DNA of 33,228 nucleotides from Enhydrobacter aerosaccus (GTDB lineage: Bacteria > Pseudomonadota > Alphaproteobacteria > Reyranellales > Reyranellaceae), in assembly GCA_903832005.1 (NCBI GenBank), contig CAIKZO010000158.1:1-33228 (forward strand). The letters run 5' to 3'. The first letter of the stretch is position 1. Each line of letters opens with the position of its first letter. Both the position numbers and the translations under genes were made by a program. Shown here one piece after another: positions 1 to 6,573 of this stretch. The notes below the pieces were generated by a model, which saw only the letters and a list, made by a program, of their open reading frames with translations, was not told the DNA's origin and made no database searches.

Positions 1-66
1 GGAAAGTGTCATATTCTTACAATGGCATTGTAGAGGTCGTCGGTTCGATCCCGACTGGCTCCACCA
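1..66 (+). tRNA. 3' portion of a tRNA, probably tRNA-Ala(GGC), cut by the window edge
   Basis: Seen: a T arm (stem GTCGG at 39-43 with CCGAC at 51-55, loop TTCGATC), a 3' acceptor strand TGGCTCC, discriminator A63 and encoded CCA at 64-66. Upstream, TTACA (17-21) pairs with TGTAG (29-33) around a 7-base loop ATGGCAT, which puts T33 before anticodon GGC, hence alanine. The variable region is AGGTC. The first 16 bases are AT-rich and do not form a usual D-arm 3' strand at the usual distance: there are about 8 extra bases. This could mean a divergent tRNA, or the 3'-half copy left by an element that integrated into a tRNA. The 5' half lies outside the window, so the gene's integrity cannot be judged. 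Confidence 0.65.
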
Positions 67-70
67 CCTA

Positions 71-111
71 AAGCAAGGGCCCGGTCGGCAACGACCGGGC
101 CCTTCGCTTTT
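71..111 (+). terminator. Rho-independent terminator of the tRNA gene
   Basis: A 13-bp perfect stem (75-87 with 92-104) closes on a GCAA tetraloop of the GNRA type. It is extended by AGC/GCT pairing and followed by a short T run at 108-111. It lies 8 bases after the CCA end, as expected for a tRNA transcript. Confidence 0.85.
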
Positions 112-128
112 AGCGGTACCTCTTTAAT

Positions 129-335
129 TTAACGCAGCGCCGCCGCGAGAACCTCGCGGTCGCGTACCGGTGCAGAGGCCCGCTCGAACCGCTGCTCCTC
201 GGCGATACGGGTGGCGATCCGCGTGCTCTCGGCACGCATCGCGGCCATCTGCACTGCCGAGGCGGTGAGTTCGACGACGACCAGCGAGCCCGTCACCATC
301 GCCATGCCGATCAAGAGCGCGTACCCGATATTCAT
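129..335 (-). CDS. Small single-pass membrane protein, 68 aa, unknown function
   Basis: The reading frame stays open further upstream, but the ATG at 333-335 has a good ribosome site: GGAGG about 9 bases upstream. This gives a peptide beginning MNIGYALLIG. Residues 4-28 are hydrophobic (one membrane helix), followed by a charged helix rich in Arg, Glu and Ala that is probably cytoplasmic or forms a coiled coil. It has no recognisable family and no cysteine. It stands alone between the tRNA terminator and the oxidoreductase, with 80 bases separating it from the latter. The call rests on the ribosome site and the clean hydrophobic/charged split; it could still be a chance frame. Confidence 0.55.
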   Translation of the reverse strand: MNIGYALLIGMAMVTGSLVVVELTASAVQMAAMRAESTRIATRIAEEQRFERASAPVRDREVLAAALR

Positions 336-415
336 TTTGCCGTACCTCCGCCTCATCAACGCCACAACTCGAGTCGGCGTTGCGCGCGTTGATGCGACAA
401 GATGACGAAAGCTGA

Positions 416-1678
416 CTAGAGGAGCGCCGAGGCCTCGATCAACGCGCCTTGCGCACGCAGCCGCTGACGCACGGTCGCCACGTCGACGCTGCCACGTTCG
501 GCAACGCACGCCGCGGCAATGCCCGCGGCCTGGCCGGTCGCGAAGGCCGTGCCCATGACGCGCACACTGGCGCCGGCCTGTTGGTCGGCGTCGACCACGC
601 GGCCAGCAGCAAAGAGATTCGGCGTGTTAACGCTGGTCAGGCAGCCGAGCGGGATCTCGTAGCAGCCCTTGTCGGGCGGATAGACGAAGCTGCTCTCGAA
701 GGTCTTGCGGTCGTGCCATTCGACGCCCCAGGCGCCGAGCGCGATCGCATCGGCTTGGCGGCGGCCCTCGACGATCTCCTGCCAGGTCAGCCGATGGAGC
801 GCCTCGATGTGGCGCGATTCGCGCGTGCCGAAGTCGGGACCGGTCGAGGCAAGATAGGCTTTCTCGCAGCCCGGCAGGCCGCGGATCGCTTCGAGATAGG
901 CCCATGCCTGCGCGCGCCCGCGGCGTTCGGCGGCGCTCATGCTTTTGGTGTCGCGCGGGTCGTAGTCTTCCGACGCGACGTAGCAGACGAGGTCGCCGGA
1001 CAGCGGCAGGCGGGTGACCACGCTGCGATCCTTGCTGAACGGCCCCTTGCCCGCCGCCCGCGCCGCCTGCACGGCCGCGGCCAACCGATCGGCAGTGATC
1101 GTCACTTCCTTGGGGATGCCGCCGAAGCGCGTGCCCAGGGTGCCGAGATTGACGGCGCCGTCATTTCCATAGCGCGTCGCCGCTCCGCCAAGGGCCGCAA
1201 GATCGCCCTCGCCGCTCGCATCGACGAAGGCCTTGGCCGCGATCCGGCGCGCGCCGCCATGGTCGCGATAGACGATGTCGGTGATGCGATCGTCACGCCG
1301 CGTGGCCTCCGTGACGAAGGCGTGCAGCAGCACCTCGACGCCGGCCTCATGACACAGAAGGTCGAGCACGCGCTTCACACCCTCGGGATCGAACACCACG
1401 AAGACGCCGCGATGGCGCTGCGGACCGGTGACGGCGCCGAACTGGCGCAGGCCCTGCAGCACCTCCTCTGCGATGCCCTTCACCGCCTGGCGCGGCGTCT
1501 CGCCCAAAGTGTAGAGGCCGCAATAGGTGATCACACCGCGCATCGTCGAAGCGCCGCCGAGGCAACCCGCGCGCTCGATCAGGACCGCGCGCGCGCCGCT
1601 TCGAGCAGCCGCGATCGCGGCGGCAACGCCGGCGCTGCCGCCACCGACCACGGCGACGTCGTATGTCTCTACTTCCAA
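416..1678 (-). CDS. FAD-dependent oxidoreductase (FAD_oxidored family)
   Basis: A 420-residue flavoprotein. The N-terminus has a Rossmann dinucleotide motif (G12-G-G14-x-x-G17) with the ribose-binding acid E35 at the end of the second strand, then a GCLGG segment near residues 38-42. The C-terminal part has the second FAD motif (NLFAAGRVVDADQQAGASVRV, then ATGQAAG). This is the layout of the FAD_oxidored (Pfam12831-type) family, whose substrates are mostly unknown. No signal peptide is visible, so it is probably cytoplasmic. It starts 1 base after the stop of the upstream Bug-type binding protein and is almost certainly cotranscribed with it. The inference is that it oxidises or reduces the organic acid which that protein binds. 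The substrate cannot be read from the sequence. Confidence 0.88.
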   Translation of the reverse strand: MEVETYDVAVVGGGSAGVAAAIAAARSGARAVLIERAGCLGGASTMRGVITYCGLYTLGETPRQAVKGIAEEVLQGLRQFGAVTGPQRHRGVFVVFDPEGVKRVLDLLCHEAGVEVLLHAFVTEATRRDDRITDIVYRDHGGARRIAAKAFVDASGEGDLAALGGAATRYGNDGAVNLGTLGTRFGGIPKEVTITADRLAAAVQAARAAGKGPFSKDRSVVTRLPLSGDLVCYVASEDYDPRDTKSMSAAERRGRAQAWAYLEAIRGLPGCEKAYLASTGPDFGTRESRHIEALHRLTWQEIVEGRRQADAIALGAWGVEWHDRKTFESSFVYPPDKGCYEIPLGCLTSVNTPNLFAAGRVVDADQQAGASVRVMGTAFATGQAAGIAAACVAERGSVDVATVRQRLRAQGALIEASALL

Positions 1679-1679
1679 C

Positions 1680-2642
1680 CTAGTTCACGCGGATGTTCTG
1701 CTTCTCGACGATCGCGGCCAGCATCGCGGTCTCGGTCTCGAGCCTCTTGGCAAAGGCAGCCGCCGGCAGCGCCGCTACGTCCCAGCCTTGAGTGGCGAGC
1801 TGCTTGGTGACCTCGGGCGTGCGCACAATGTCGATCACCATCTTCTCGAGCTTCTGCACGATCGGCTGCGGCACGGTCGAGGCGACGGCCACGCCCGTCC
1901 AGACCTCGATGTCGAGATCCTTGAAGCCGAGCTCGGCCAGCGACGGCACGCCGGGCGCCAGCTCGCTGCGGTGGCTCGAGGCGACGGCGAGGCCGATGAT
2001 CGTGCCCGCCCGGATTTGCTGCATGGCCAGGCCCGCCGGGACCAGCGCGACGTCGATCTCGTTGCTCGCTAGCGCCTGCAAGACCTGCGGGTTGCCCGGA
2101 TAGGGCACGTGCGTGGGCGTCGTGCCCATGCGGGCGCTGAGCAACTCCATGCCGAGATGGCCCATCGAGCCGATACCGACCGAACCGTAGTTCAGCTTCG
2201 CCCCGGCGGCGCGCAGGGCCTCGACCCGGGCCGTGCTCTTCCACTTCGGCCCCAGCGCCACGATCAGCGGTCCGGTACCGACGAGGCAGACCGGCGCCAG
2301 GTCCTTGCGCGGGTCGAAGGCGAGTGCGGGGTTCATCAGCTTGGCGATGGTGAGGTTGACGTTGATCATCACGCCCAGTGTGTGATCGTCGCGCGCCTTG
2401 GCCACGATGTCGGCCGCGATATTGCCGCTGGCGCCGGGCTTGTTATCGACCACCACGGGCTGGCCCACGAGCTTCGACAGCGGCTCGGCGATGGTGCGGG
2501 CGACCAGGTCGGGCGTCGAGCCCGCCGAGAAACCCACGACGATGCGCAGCGGCTTGGAGGGCCACGCAGCCTGGGCGAATGAGGGACGGGCCGCGACGAG
2601 GGCGGCGGCGGCGGAGCTCAGGAAAAGGCGTCTGTCGATCAT
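1680..2642 (-). CDS. Bug/TctC-family tripartite tricarboxylate transporter binding protein
   Basis: A periplasmic solute receptor of 320 residues. The start at 2642 is chosen over an in-frame ATG 16 codons upstream because it has AAGG at suitable spacing and begins the signal sequence directly. The alternative would also run through the inverted repeat in the promoter region. The N-terminus (DRRLFLSS, then an Ala-rich core ending SFAQA) resembles a twin-arginine signal. Mature-domain hallmarks are WPSKPLRIVVGFSAGS and the ADIVAKA/PGASGNIAAD region, typical of Bug proteins that bind carboxylates. No TctA or TctB membrane genes are present here, so it is an orphan receptor, as is common in bacteria with expanded Bug families. 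It leads a two-gene unit with the FAD oxidoreductase. Confidence 0.9.
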   Translation of the reverse strand: MIDRRLFLSSAAAALVAARPSFAQAAWPSKPLRIVVGFSAGSTPDLVARTIAEPLSKLVGQPVVVDNKPGASGNIAADIVAKARDDHTLGVMINVNLTIAKLMNPALAFDPRKDLAPVCLVGTGPLIVALGPKWKSTARVEALRAAGAKLNYGSVGIGSMGHLGMELLSARMGTTPTHVPYPGNPQVLQALASNEIDVALVPAGLAMQQIRAGTIIGLAVASSHRSELAPGVPSLAELGFKDLDIEVWTGVAVASTVPQPIVQKLEKMVIDIVRTPEVTKQLATQGWDVAALPAAAFAKRLETETAMLAAIVEKQNIRVN

Positions 2643-2657
2643 GGGGCCTTCTATAAC

Positions 2658-2696
2658 GATAGGGTGCGCTGGACTAAAGGCCTCGCCCACCCTATC
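2658..2696. promoter_or_regulatory. Perfect 9-bp inverted repeat in the bug/cobW divergent region
   Basis: GATAGGGTG at 2658-2666 and CACCCTATC at 2688-2696 are exact reverse complements separated by 21 bases. The arm centres are about 30 bp apart, close to three helical turns. It occupies the 80-base gap between the two divergent starts (2642 and 2723), so it is placed to be an operator for either or both. A second short palindrome, CTAT-AACG-ATAG (2651-2662), overlaps the left arm. The regulator is not identifiable. Confidence 0.5.
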
Positions 2697-2722
2697 TCAG
2701 GGGCCAATTTTAGGGGTTTCCC

Positions 2723-3688
2723 ATGGCTCAAGCGCAAGTGCCCGTGACCGTGCTGACCGGCTATCTCGGCGCCGGAAAGACCACGTTGCTCAACCGGATT
2801 CTGAGCGAGCAGCACGGCAAGAAGTACGCCGTGATCGTGAACGAGTTCGGCGAGCTCGGCGTCGACAACGACCTCGTGGTCAATGCCGACGAGGAAGTGT
2901 TCGAGATGAACAACGGCTGCATCTGCTGCACCGTGCGCGGCGACCTGATCCGCATCATCGAAGGGCTGATGAAGCGCAAGGAGAAGTTCGACGGCATCCT
3001 GGTCGAGACCACGGGCCTCGCCGATCCCGGCCCGGTGGCGCAGACCTTCTTCACCGACGACGATGTGAAGGCCGCGACGCGCCTCGACGCGATCGTGACC
3101 GTGGTCGATGCCAAGCATTTCCTCGGCCAGCTCGAACAGGGCAGCGAAGCGCTGCAGCAGATTGCCTTCGCCGACGTGATCGTGCTCAACAAGCTCGACC
3201 TGGTGGACGCCACCGACCTCGCGAAGGTCGAGGCCAAGATCAAGGCGATCAATCCCTACGCTCGCGTCCACAAGACCGAGAAGAGCAAGGTCGAGCTCGA
3301 TGCCATCCTCGACAAGGGCGCGTTCGACCTGAACCGCATCCTCGTGTTCGAACCGGACTTCCTCGAGCACGGCCACGACCACAATCACGAGGAAGAGGTG
3401 AAGAGCCTCTCGATCACCTCCGATCGCGCGGTCGATCCCGACAAGTTCCAGAAATGGATGGGCGCGCTCCTGCAGATCAAGGGCGGCGACATCTTCCGCA
3501 GCAAGGGCATCCTGGCGATCGACGGCGCCCCCAAGCGCTACGTCTATCAGGGTGTGCACATGATGATGGACGCCGGCTGGGGCACGCCGTGGAAGAAGGA
3601 CGAGAAGCGCGCCAGCAAGCTCGTCTTCATCGGTCGCGACCTCGACGGCGACAACCTGAAGCGCGGCTTCGAAGACTGCTTGAAGTAG
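2723..3688 (+). CDS. CobW/COG0523-family GTP-binding protein (probable metal chaperone)
   Basis: A G3E-class P-loop GTPase of 321 residues. Visible motifs: Walker A G13-YLGAGKT, the NEFGELGVDND switch segment (40-50), the metal-binding CxCC motif C66-I-C68-C69, ETTGLADP, and a NKLD guanine-specificity motif near residue 155. A His-rich stretch (HGHDHNHEEE) lies near 214-223, before the C-terminal CobW_C domain. COG0523 proteins insert or traffic metals. The CxCC and His-rich linker without a cobalamin cluster favour a zinc-type chaperone over cobalamin synthesis (inference). The WD40 gene follows after 7 bases. The start has a GGGG element upstream. The gene reads away from the bug gene across the inverted repeat at 2658-2696. 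Confidence 0.92.
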   Translation: MAQAQVPVTVLTGYLGAGKTTLLNRILSEQHGKKYAVIVNEFGELGVDNDLVVNADEEVFEMNNGCICCTVRGDLIRIIEGLMKRKEKFDGILVETTGLADPGPVAQTFFTDDDVKAATRLDAIVTVVDAKHFLGQLEQGSEALQQIAFADVIVLNKLDLVDATDLAKVEAKIKAINPYARVHKTEKSKVELDAILDKGAFDLNRILVFEPDFLEHGHDHNHEEEVKSLSITSDRAVDPDKFQKWMGALLQIKGGDIFRSKGILAIDGAPKRYVYQGVHMMMDAGWGTPWKKDEKRASKLVFIGRDLDGDNLKRGFEDCLK

Positions 3689-3695
3689 CCATCAC

Positions 3696-4742
3696 GTGAA
3701 ACTCGATCTCGGCAACCCGGCGTGGGTGACCACGCTTCCCGCGACGCGCGCGGTCGCTTCCGATGCGCCCGTCGCCGCCTGCGCCTTCAGCAGCAACGGC
3801 GCGACGGTGGGCTTTGGCCTGGGCGACGGCCAGGTGCGCCTGCTATCGGCCGACGTGAAACAGCCGGCCTCGGCGGTCGCCGAGCCCGTCCATAAGGGCG
3901 CAGTCCTGTCGCTGATCGGCGATCCGGCGGGCGACGGCTTCGTCTCGAGTGGCGACGACGGCCGCCTGCTGCGGCTGGCGCTCGACGGAAGCGCGACCGA
4001 GATCGCCAATCAGAAGGGCAAGTGGATCGACAAGCTCGCCGCCCATCGCGCAACCGGCGCGGTCGCGGCCTCCGTCGGCAAGATGGCGCTGGTGGTCGAC
4101 AAGGCCGGCGAGATCAAGGAATTCGGCCCGCACCCGAGCACAGTGGCCGGCCTCGACTTCAGCAAGGACGGTGGCCGCATCGCCGCCGCGCACTATGGCG
4201 GCGTCACGGTCTGGAGCATCGGCGCGGTCACCTTGCCGCCCAAGCCTCTGCGCTGGACGGGCAGCCATGTCGCGCTGAAGTGGAGCACCGACGGCAAGTT
4301 CATCGCCACCGGCACGCAGGAAAACGACATCCACGTCTGGCGGGTCGCGCAGTCGACCGACATGCGCATGCAGGGCTATCCCGCCAAGGTGAAGTCGCTC
4401 AGCTGGTCGGCCGACGCGCGCTGGCTCTACACCTCGTCGCAGCCGGTGTTCACCGCCTGGCCGTTCGCCGGTAAGGGCCCAGAGGGCAAGCCGCCGCTGC
4501 AGTTCGGCGAGGAAGGCGCGGGCCTGATCACCGTCGTGGCCGCGCATCCGACAGCAGAGTATGTGGCCGGCGGCTACGATTCGGGCGAACTGCAGGTGGG
4601 CGACATCAAGACCAGGCGCTCGGCCGTGCTGAAGATGTCCGACGACTCTTCGATCACCTGCCTCGCCTGGTCGCCCGAAGGCACCCACCTCGCCGCCGGC
4701 ACCGACGACGGCAAGATGCTGCTGATCGACCTACGGCGCTAG
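3696..4742 (+). CDS. WD40-repeat protein
   Basis: 348 residues starting at GTG 3696, 7 bases after the cobW stop. Successive blades show beta-propeller spacing with recognisable repeat ends, for example VWSIGAV, NDIHVWRV, LAWSPEGTHLAAGTDDGKMLLIDL. No signal peptide or membrane helix is seen, so it is probably a cytosolic scaffold of about seven blades. The cobW partner immediately upstream implies a shared task; I recall CobW-WD40 pairs in other alphaproteobacteria, but the joint function is not established. Its TAG stop overlaps the stop of the convergent gene in a shared CTAG (4739-4742). Confidence 0.88.
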   Translation: MKLDLGNPAWVTTLPATRAVASDAPVAACAFSSNGATVGFGLGDGQVRLLSADVKQPASAVAEPVHKGAVLSLIGDPAGDGFVSSGDDGRLLRLALDGSATEIANQKGKWIDKLAAHRATGAVAASVGKMALVVDKAGEIKEFGPHPSTVAGLDFSKDGGRIAAAHYGGVTVWSIGAVTLPPKPLRWTGSHVALKWSTDGKFIATGTQENDIHVWRVAQSTDMRMQGYPAKVKSLSWSADARWLYTSSQPVFTAWPFAGKGPEGKPPLQFGEEGAGLITVVAAHPTAEYVAGGYDSGELQVGDIKTRRSAVLKMSDDSSITCLAWSPEGTHLAAGTDDGKMLLIDLRR

Positions 4743-5206
4743 GGCGCCGCCCACTTCGGATCATCGGCCGTCGCGGGCTTGGTCTTGCGGATATGGCCGT
4801 CGAGCTCGATGTGCAGTTCCGTGAAACGACCGTCGCGACGACCCAGCACTTCGAAATGCTTGGGCTTGCGACGCGGCTGGCCGATCGGCTTGTAGCCCGC
4901 CGCCTTTGCCGCCTTCAGCACGATCGCGGGATCGGCCGGCGCGTGATGGTGATGATCGTCGTGATGCGGCTTCTTCTTGTGCTCGATCCGCACGGTCTTT
5001 CGGCCGCGCGTCAGTTTCGAGACCTTCAGTTCCGACGGCTTCTGCTCGCCTTCGAGCGTGACGGTGTCGCCGACCTTCAGTGCGATCTGTTCACCGCCCT
5101 TGGGCGTGATGTCGGCCAGGATCGCGCCTTTCGTCGTCTGGACGACGAAGCGATGCGCGAAGAGATGAAGGATCTTGCCTGAAACGCTGGCCTGGTGGTC
5201 GGGCAT
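4739..5206 (-). CDS. Hypothetical protein with OB-like N-terminus and His-rich linker
   Basis: 155 residues with no signal sequence. The start at 5206 has AAGGAG at ideal spacing. Residues 5-70 look like a small beta-barrel (KILHLFAHRFVVQTTKGAILADITPKG, then KVGDTVTLEGEQ). A linker near 77-90 is packed with Lys, His and Asp, including a run of four His. The C-terminal part (PADPAIVLKAAKAAGYKPIG, then FEVLGRRDGRFTELHIELDG) resembles a PepSY-like strand-helix-strand unit, but I cannot assign it firmly. The His run could bind zinc, nickel or copper. It converges on the CobW-WD40 pair, overlapping the WD40 stop by 3-4 bases. A metal-related role is inferred from composition and neighbours only. 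Confidence 0.75.
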   Translation of the reverse strand: MPDHQASVSGKILHLFAHRFVVQTTKGAILADITPKGGEQIALKVGDTVTLEGEQKPSELKVSKLTRGRKTVRIEHKKKPHHDDHHHHAPADPAIVLKAAKAAGYKPIGQPRRKPKHFEVLGRRDGRFTELHIELDGHIRKTKPATADDPKWAAP

Positions 5207-5244
5207 GGTGAACTCCTTGGAACGACTGAAGAGGACGAAGAGAA

Positions 5245-5273
5245 CGACCGGAACGACGACGCCGTTCCGGTCG
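5245..5273 (-). terminator. Terminator-like hairpin after the BOF gene
   Basis: A perfect 10-bp stem, CGACCGGAAC (5245-5254) with GTTCCGGTCG (5264-5273), has a 9-base loop. On the minus strand it is followed by TTCTCTTC, a pyrimidine-rich but imperfect T tract. It lies between the end of the BOF gene and the start of the His-rich protein gene, both on the minus strand, so it probably separates their transcripts. Confidence 0.6.
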
Positions 5274-5289
5274 GGGAAACGTGAGGGCG

Positions 5290-5763
5290 CTACCGCGGCG
5301 GCGGCGGCGGGCGGCGGCCCGGGCCGCGATCAGGACCGCGATCGGCCTCGCGGTCGGCGCGCGGCGGGGGCGCCGGCGGTCCGAACGCCTGGTTTCGGCC
5401 ATCGGCGTGCGAGAGCACTTGCGCCGCGACGAAGCCGCGGTCGAAGCGGCCTTGCACGGAGACCTGCTCGCCCTTGGTCACGGCGTTGCCGTCCTCACCC
5501 TGCGGGCCGAGCTCGACCAGCATGCGGCCGGTGTCGTCCTGCAGGATGAACTTGTTGCCATAGACCTCGGCAACGCTGCCCTTCACCGCCACCACATCGG
5601 CGGCCTGCAGCTTGCCGATCGCGACGGGCGTCAGAAGCATGACGGCCTGCGGCTGGCCGGGCGCCGGGGGCGCGGGTGGAGTCTGGGCGCCGGCGATGCC
5701 GCCGATCCCGGCAGCGATCAGCACGCCTGCCATTGCTGCGGAAACCATCGGATTGATCTTCAT
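5290..5763 (-). CDS. Periplasmic BOF (bacterial OB-fold) protein, YgiW/YdeI/VisP-like
   Basis: 157 residues from the ATG at 5761-5763, which has AGGAGG 6-7 bases upstream. The longer open frame starting at 5820 lacks this. Residues 1-27 are a Sec signal peptide ending AGIGGIAGAQ. The core (about 38-110) carries the BOF pattern: TPVAIGKLQAADVVAVKGSVAEVYGNKFILQDDTGRMLVEL, then KGEQVSVQGRFDRGF. The C-terminal tail is unusual, rich in Pro, Arg and Asp and ending in five prolines and an Arg. BOF proteins such as YgiW bind small cationic ligands or lipids and are linked to stress. The gene diverges from an OmpR-type regulator and kinase, as ygiW does from qseBC in E. coli, suggesting that it is controlled by or feeds that pair. 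Confidence 0.85.
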   Translation of the reverse strand: MKINPMVSAAMAGVLIAAGIGGIAGAQTPPAPPAPGQPQAVMLLTPVAIGKLQAADVVAVKGSVAEVYGNKFILQDDTGRMLVELGPQGEDGNAVTKGEQVSVQGRFDRGFVAAQVLSHADGRNQAFGPPAPPPRADREADRGPDRGPGRRPPPPPR

Positions 5764-5821
5764 TGTAGCCTCCTGTGAGTGTTGCGATGCCGCCAACATA
5801 GGGATCGCGTCCAAATCCACG

Positions 5822-5850
5822 CTGAACCGAACAGTTCAGGCTGCGTTAAG
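5822..5850. promoter_or_regulatory. Candidate response-regulator operator upstream of the two-component operon
   Basis: GTTCAG (5834-5839), five bases, then GTTAAG (5845-5850) form a direct repeat with an 11-bp period. This is close to the PmrA/QseB-type box (TTAA-containing hexamers with an N5 spacer). CTGAAC at 5822-5827 adds an inverted copy of the first half-site. The site sits between the divergent BOF gene and the response regulator, 55 bases before the regulator's ATG, so autoregulation and control of the BOF gene are plausible. Confidence 0.5.
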
Positions 5851-5904
5851 CTTCCGCCCGCTACTCCTGCTGGCACGCGGCACCTCCGAAGTTCGGGAAA
5901 GCCC

Positions 5905-6573
5905 ATGAAAATCCTCCTGGTCGAAGACGACCGCCTGCTGGCCCGGCAGATCGCCCAGGCCCTCCACGACGAGAAGTTCGTCGTCGACATCGCCGTCGAT
6001 GGCGTGGACGGGCAGCACATGGGCGAAACCGAAGCCTACGACGCCGCCGTGCTCGACCTCGGCCTTCCGAAGGTGCCGGGCGCCGCCGTCCTGCGGGCGT
6101 GGCGCAAAGCCGGCCGACAGTTGCCCGTACTGATCCTGACCGCGCGCGACGGCTGGTCCGACAAGGTCGACGGCTTCAAGGCCGGCGCCGACGATTATCT
6201 GACCAAACCGTTCCGGATCGAGGAGCTGATCATGCGGCTGCGCGCGCTGGTGCGGCGCTCGGCCGGACATGCGACGCCCAAGATCGTCTGCGGCGCCATC
6301 GGCTTCGATGCGCAGACCGGCGTGTTCGAGCGCGATGGTCTGCCACTCAAGCTGACGGCGCTGGAATGGCGCGTGCTCGAATGCCTGATCCTGCGCAAGG
6401 AAGTGGTAATCGAGCGCGGCGATCTCACCGAAAAAGTCTACGAGGGCGACGTCGGCACCGATTCCAACTCGCTTGAGGTGATCGTCGCGCGCCTGCGACG
6501 CAAGATCGGACGCGATGCGATCGAAACAGTGCGCGGCCGCGGCTATCGCCTCACCGCGGCGCAGACCGCATGA
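5905..6573 (+). CDS. OmpR/PhoB-family response regulator, QseB/PmrA-like
   Basis: 222 residues. The start is set at ATG 5905 because the receiver domain (MKILLVEDD) begins there; the open frame upstream has no coding character. Residues 1-115 form the receiver: acidic pocket E7-D8-D9, phosphoacceptor D51 in VLDLGLP, T in LILTARD, and K in DDYLTKPF. Residues 125-220 are an OmpR-type winged-helix domain ending with VRGRGYRL. It overlaps the kinase gene by 4 bases (ATGA), so the two are translationally coupled. It diverges from the BOF gene across a direct repeat of the expected form. The signal sensed is unknown. Confidence 0.93.
   Translation: MKILLVEDDRLLARQIAQALHDEKFVVDIAVDGVDGQHMGETEAYDAAVLDLGLPKVPGAAVLRAWRKAGRQLPVLILTARDGWSDKVDGFKAGADDYLTKPFRIEELIMRLRALVRRSAGHATPKIVCGAIGFDAQTGVFERDGLPLKLTALEWRVLECLILRKEVVIERGDLTEKVYEGDVGTDSNSLEVIVARLRRKIGRDAIETVRGRGYRLTAAQTA

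Noticed and set aside
1..66. 3' piece of a permuted alphaproteobacterial tmRNA
   Set aside because: No tag-reading frame or 5' acceptor strand follows; a terminator comes directly after CCA.
449..1810. A 453-codon plus-strand open frame
   Set aside because: It is antisense to the FAD oxidoreductase and has no recognisable domain.
2643..2690. Upstream start of the Bug-type protein at 2690
   Set aside because: It would bury the signal peptide, lacks a ribosome site and overlaps the inverted repeat.
5764..5820. 19-residue N-terminal extension of the BOF protein
   Set aside because: The internal ATG has AGGAGG and begins a clean signal peptide; the extension would also cover the promoter region.
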